Assembly (NCBI RefSeq): GCF_902829245.1
Contig: NZ_CADEPJ010000093.1
Coordinates: 1 to 33,011, forward strand
DNA from: Comamonas jiangduensis
GTDB lineage: Bacteria; Pseudomonadota; Gammaproteobacteria; Burkholderiales; Burkholderiaceae_C
DNA: 33,011 bases
Reading direction: 5' to 3'
Below, one piece after another: positions 30,240-33,011 of the stretch. How positions within the stretch are numbered: position 1 is the first letter of the stretch; each line of letters opens with the position of its first letter. The position numbers and the translations under genes are program-made. The notes under the pieces were generated by a model. The model saw only the letters and a program-made list of their open reading frames with translations. It searched no databases and was not told where the DNA came from.

Positions 30240-31280
30240 ATGAGCCCGCCCCATGCAATCCAGCCGCAATGCCTGAATCTGGCACTTCAAGGGGGTGGCT
30301 CGCACGGGGCTTTTACCTGGGGCGTACTCGACGCCTTGCTGGAAGACGGTGGCTTTCGCTTTCCCGGCATCAGTGGCACCAGCGCGGGTGCCATGAATGC
30401 GGTGGCGCTGGCGCAAGGCTTTGCATCTGCAGCGCTGGCCCACCCCAAAGACCCCGTAGCGCGCCAGGCACAAGCTTGCGAGCAAGCGCGCGCAGCGCTG
30501 CGCAAGCTGTGGGAGGGCGTCGGGGCGATGGGCGCTTTCACCTTGGGTGTGCCCGTGATGAGCAACCCGCTCATGGGCATGATGAGCCAGTTTCTCTCGC
30601 CCTACCAGACCAATCCTCTGGACATCAATCCGCTGCGCAAGCTGCTTGAGCGCGTGGTGGACTTTGGCTTGCTGGCCCGAGCCTGGGATGTGGAGGGCAT
30701 GCCCCAGCTGTTTGTCTGTGCCACGAATGTGCGCACGGGCAAGGGCGAAATTTTTAGCGGCAACCGCCTGAGTGCGGACGCCGTCATGGCCTCTGCGTGC
30801 CTGCCGCAGCTGTACAAGGCTGTAGAAATTGAGGGTGAGCGCTATTGGGATGGCGGTTTTTCCGGCAACCCGGCGCTGTACCCCCTGATTTACCGTACCA
30901 ATTGCAGCGACATGCTGCTGGTGCAGATCAACCCGATCGAGCATGACAGCGTGCCCGATACGGCGGGCGATATTGCCGAGCGCATGAATGAGGTGATGTT
31001 CAACGCGAGCCTGCTCAGTGAGCTGCGGGCGATTGACTTTGTACGCCGCTTGCTGGCTGAGGGGCGCTTGGACAAAACGCGCTACAAAAGCGTGCTGATG
31101 CACCGCATTGATGGGGGCGCAGCCCTGAGCCATTTTGGCGCCGCCAGCAAAACGCGCGTAGATATGGGCTTTTTGCTGCAGCTGTTTGCGCTGGGCCGCA
31201 AAGAAGGCGCCCGCTGGGTGCAGGCGCACCGCGATGACGTGGGGGTGCGCGAGACCTTGCAGATTGTGGACAATCCATAG
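30240..31280 (+). CDS. Patatin-like phospholipase
   Basis: This is a predicted serine lipid acyl hydrolase of the RssA/patatin group, 346 residues from ATG 30240. The catalytic dyad is Ser48 in GTSAG and Asp204 in YWDGGFSGNP; the oxyanion hole is the glycine-rich LALQGGGSHGAF. No signal peptide or membrane segment is apparent, so it is probably cytoplasmic or peripheral. A long insertion between the nucleophile and the aspartate (LGVPVMSNPLMGMMSQFLSP) matches the longer bacterial members. The substrate is unknown. It starts 46 bases after the small membrane protein and is followed by the HIT gene. Confidence 0.9.
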   Translation: MSPPHAIQPQCLNLALQGGGSHGAFTWGVLDALLEDGGFRFPGISGTSAGAMNAVALAQGFASAALAHPKDPVARQAQACEQARAALRKLWEGVGAMGAFTLGVPVMSNPLMGMMSQFLSPYQTNPLDINPLRKLLERVVDFGLLARAWDVEGMPQLFVCATNVRTGKGEIFSGNRLSADAVMASACLPQLYKAVEIEGERYWDGGFSGNPALYPLIYRTNCSDMLLVQINPIEHDSVPDTAGDIAERMNEVMFNASLLSELRAIDFVRRLLAEGRLDKTRYKSVLMHRIDGGAALSHFGAASKTRVDMGFLLQLFALGRKEGARWVQAHRDDVGVRETLQIVDNP

Positions 31281-31344
31281 TTTTCAGGCCTGCACCTTGG
31301 GGTGCCTGTGCTGATACTTCCGCTACACAGAGATTGAGTTTCCG

Positions 31345-31722
31345 ATGACCGACCACGCACACACTGCGCACGACCCCCACTGTATTTTTTGCAAGATCAC
31401 TGCAGGCCAGATCCCCAGCCGCAAGGTGTATGAGGACGATGAACTTTTCGCCTTCCATGACATCAACCCTGCTGCCCCCGTGCACTTTTTGATCGTGCCC
31501 AAAAAACACATGCTCTCGCTGGCGCATGTGACACCTGCGGATGAGGCGCTGTTGGGCCGCATCATGGTGCTGGCCCCCCAGCTGGCGCTGGAGCAGGGCT
31601 GCAACCCTTATCCAGATGGCGGCTTTCGCACGGTGGTCAACACTGGCACAGAAGGCGGCCAGGAAGTGCACCACCTGCATGTGCACGTGCTGGGTGGCCC
31701 GCGCCCTTGGAAACGTGGTTAA
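31345..31722 (+). CDS. HIT-family nucleotide hydrolase (HinT-like)
   Basis: This is a 125-residue purine-nucleoside phosphoramidase-like protein. Zinc/phosphate site CIFCKITAGQIPS near the N-terminus, FAFHDINPAAPVHFLIVPK, and the catalytic histidine triad EVHHLHVHVLGG near residues 104-115 are all intact. HinT-like proteins hydrolyse AMP-N conjugates such as aminoacyl-AMP. It ends GPRPWKRG and is followed by 104 bases before tatA. Placement of a HIT gene between hisE and tatABC is common in betaproteobacteria to my knowledge. Confidence 0.93.
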   Translation: MTDHAHTAHDPHCIFCKITAGQIPSRKVYEDDELFAFHDINPAAPVHFLIVPKKHMLSLAHVTPADEALLGRIMVLAPQLALEQGCNPYPDGGFRTVVNTGTEGGQEVHHLHVHVLGGPRPWKRG

Positions 31723-31826
31723 CACTTTGCTGACACAACCGGGCTACCGCGTAAACATAAGGCCATCTCAGGCGCTATGTTGCGGTCTCCCGTCTAAAAT
31801 GGCTCGTATTCGTTAGGAGATATCGC

Positions 31827-32060
31827 ATGGGAACGTTTTCCGTCTGGCACTGGCTGATCGTGCTGCTGATCGTGGTTTTGGTGTTCGGTACCAAGAAGCT
31901 CAAGAATTTGGGCGGCGATCTGGGTAGCGCAGTGAAGGGCTTCAAAGATGGCATGAAGGACGGCACCGCAGGTGACGCCACGGCCGAGAAGACCGCTGTG
32001 GCTGACCAGTCCAACGCCGACAAGACCACGATTGACGTCGACGCCAAGCAAAAGAGCTGA
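31827..32060 (+). CDS. tatA: Twin-arginine translocase subunit TatA
   Basis: TatA polymerises to form the passage for folded proteins across the inner membrane. AGGAGA precedes ATG 31827 by 7 bases. The 77-residue protein has the usual single membrane helix ([18 protein letters not shown]), the [20 protein letters not shown] hinge and amphipathic helix, and a charged tail ending DVDAKQKS. The frame is intact. It leads tatA-tatB-tatC. Confidence 0.96.
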   Translation: MGTFSVWHWLIVLLIVVLVFGTKKLKNLGGDLGSAVKGFKDGMKDGTAGDATAEKTAVADQSNADKTTIDVDAKQKS

Positions 32061-32100
32061 TGCGTCAGCATGACCGCAAGCACCTGCAAGGGGCGTTGGC

Positions 32101-32598
32101 ATGATTGACATTGGTATTTCTAAACTGGCGCTGATTGGCGCAGTGGCGTTGATTGTCATCGGCCCGGAGAAACTGCCGCGCGTGGCGCGTACCGTGGGTA
32201 CGTTGCTTGGCAAGGCGCAGCGCTACGTGTCTGACGTCAAGGCAGAAGTCAACCGCTCCATGGAGCTCGATGAGCTCAAGAAGATGAAAGAGTCGATGGA
32301 GACGGCGGTGCAGGATGTCGAGAAGACCGTGCACACCGCTTCCAGTGACTTTGAAAAGGACTGGCGAGCGGCCACCGATTTCGAGTCCGACTACGACAGC
32401 GGCGGCGTGGGCACGCAGGCGAGCGACTACAGCGGCTTTGACAGCCACAGCACCGTCACGCCTGCGTATAAAAACCCCGGGAAAAACTTCCGCCTCAAGC
32501 GCGGCGCTGTGCCCCGCTGGTACAAGGCGCGCGCCGGTGTGCGCACGCATGTGCAATCGGGCGCAGCGCGTGTGGCGCGCTTTCGGCCCAAGCGCTGA
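32101..32598 (+). CDS. tatB: Twin-arginine translocase subunit TatB
   Basis: TatB forms the substrate receptor with TatC. The 165-residue frame starts [20 protein letters not shown], with the conserved [13 protein letters not shown] after the membrane helix. A long amphipathic/coiled helix follows ([39 protein letters not shown]). The C-terminal tail is unusually basic and repetitive in Arg/Lys ([20 protein letters not shown] and RVARFRPKR). It begins 41 bases after tatA. Confidence 0.95.
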   Translation: MIDIGISKLALIGAVALIVIGPEKLPRVARTVGTLLGKAQRYVSDVKAEVNRSMELDELKKMKESMETAVQDVEKTVHTASSDFEKDWRAATDFESDYDSGGVGTQASDYSGFDSHSTVTPAYKNPGKNFRLKRGAVPRWYKARAGVRTHVQSGAARVARFRPKR

Positions 32599-32628
32599 CT
32601 GCCCTGGGGCGCTTGGCATTGGTACAGA

Positions 32629-32668
32629 CAGCGCAGTCGTTTTTGCAACATAGCAAAAGGCTGCGCTG
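32629..32668 (+). other. Nested hairpin between tatB and tatC
   Basis: CAGCGCAG (32629-32636) pairs with CTGCGCTG (32661-32668), and inside it TTTTGC (32641-32646) pairs with GCAAAA (32653-32658) around AACATA. Both stems are perfect and nested, with 4- and 2-base internal loops. It lies in the 120-base gap within tatBC and has no T-run, so it is more likely an mRNA structure or processing site than a terminator. Confidence 0.65.
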
Positions 32669-32688
32669 GTGTTTTCTCTTGATCCGCA

Positions 32689-32713
32689 GGGCCTTGAGGC
32701 CCGGTTCTTTTTT
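32689..32713 (+). other. Short terminator-like stem just before tatC
   Basis: GGGCC-TTGA-GGCCC (32689-32702) is followed by a T-rich run to 32713, six bases before the tatC ATG. The stem is only 5 bp, so termination would be weak or partial; it may also hide the ribosome site, which is not obvious here. Confidence 0.35.
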
Positions 32714-32718
32714 CGACC

Positions 32719-33011
32719 ATGTCCACCAAACCCACCAAAGACGACGAGTTGGCCGGCTCTGAACAGCCGTTTGTGCAGCACCTCATGGAGCTGCGTGACC
32801 GACTGCTGTATTGCATCTACGGCATCGCCGTGGCGGTGGCTGTGCTGGCCATCTGGCCTGGCCCCAATGGTTTGATCGACTTTATTGCGATGCCCATCAA
32901 GGCGCACATGCCGCCCGATGCCAAGCTGATTGCGGTGGGCGTCTTCTCGCCCTTCTTCGTGCCGCTGAAGGTGTTGATGATGGTGGGCATGCTGGCGGTG
33001 CTGCCCTGGAT
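32719..33011 (+). CDS. tatC: Twin-arginine translocase subunit TatC, N-terminal part
   Basis: TatC is the polytopic core that recognises twin-arginine signal peptides. From ATG 32719 it reads through the right edge (97 codons, no stop). Features are the hydrophilic start SEQPFVQHLMELRDRLLYCI with the conserved HLxELRxRL that contacts signal peptides, a first membrane helix (YGIAVAVAVLAIWPGP), MPIKAHMPPDAKL, and FSPFFVPLKVLMMVGMLAVL leading into helix 2. The E of ELR and F-P-F-F-V-P-L-K are conserved functional positions. The 120-base gap from tatB is longer than usual and holds two stem-loops. Confidence 0.93.
   Translation, partial: MSTKPTKDDELAGSEQPFVQHLMELRDRLLYCIYGIAVAVAVLAIWPGPNGLIDFIAMPIKAHMPPDAKLIAVGVFSPFFVPLKVLMMVGMLAVLPW

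Overview
The window looks like a chromosomal piece of a betaproteobacterium of the order Burkholderiales, most likely family Comamonadaceae (Acidovorax/Comamonas-like). This is inferred from high GC content, a Bug-type solute receptor, a beta-ketoadipate pcaIJF cluster under an IclR regulator, the short (HisZ-dependent) HisG, a mla locus that includes mlaA, and the order mla - ABC exporter - ibaG - murA - hisGD...IE - tatABC. There is no phage, plasmid, rRNA, tRNA or CRISPR content. No gene-free stretch exceeds about 230 bases.

Layout: (1) 1-3069, minus strand: pcaI, pcaJ, pcaF, then the start of a Bug receptor, facing a divergent IclR regulator (3158-4011) across a promoter with two tandem operator-like palindromes. 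(2) 4041-4960: a REP-associated (Y1/HUH-type) transposase with a terminator and CCCCAATT-type sequences downstream. (3) 4960-10347: glutamate synthase, with complete gltB but only the last ~40% of gltD. (4) 10578-13536: a DUF3293-like protein (minus strand) and an amino-acid ABC transporter (binding protein, permease, ATPase). (5) 13750-20966: mlaFED-mlaA-mlaCB for phospholipid transport, a YadGH-like ABC exporter, ibaG and murA. (6) 20967-29804: histidine biosynthesis hisG, hisD, [antitoxin-toxin pair], hisC, hisB, hisH, hisA, [hexose-phosphate mutarotase], hisF, hisI, hisE. (7) 29801-33011: small membrane protein, patatin-like phospholipase, HIT protein, tatA, tatB and the start of tatC.

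A dominant feature is about 29 apparent reading-frame breaks in otherwise well-conserved housekeeping genes. Nearly all behave as loss of one base, usually from a run of identical bases, and the frame is always restored. This points to homopolymer under-calling in the assembly rather than gene decay, so broken genes are annotated here as single CDS with the break positions noted. The gltB-gltD junction is different: about 0.8 kb of gltD is missing.

Most of the window is core metabolism, and I see no clear new multi-gene system. The points most worth following are the gltD deletion junction, the RHH/PIN toxin-antitoxin pair with perfect tandem operators inside the his operon, the mutarotase inside the same operon, a degenerate intergenic repeat family, and the nested hairpin between tatB and tatC.
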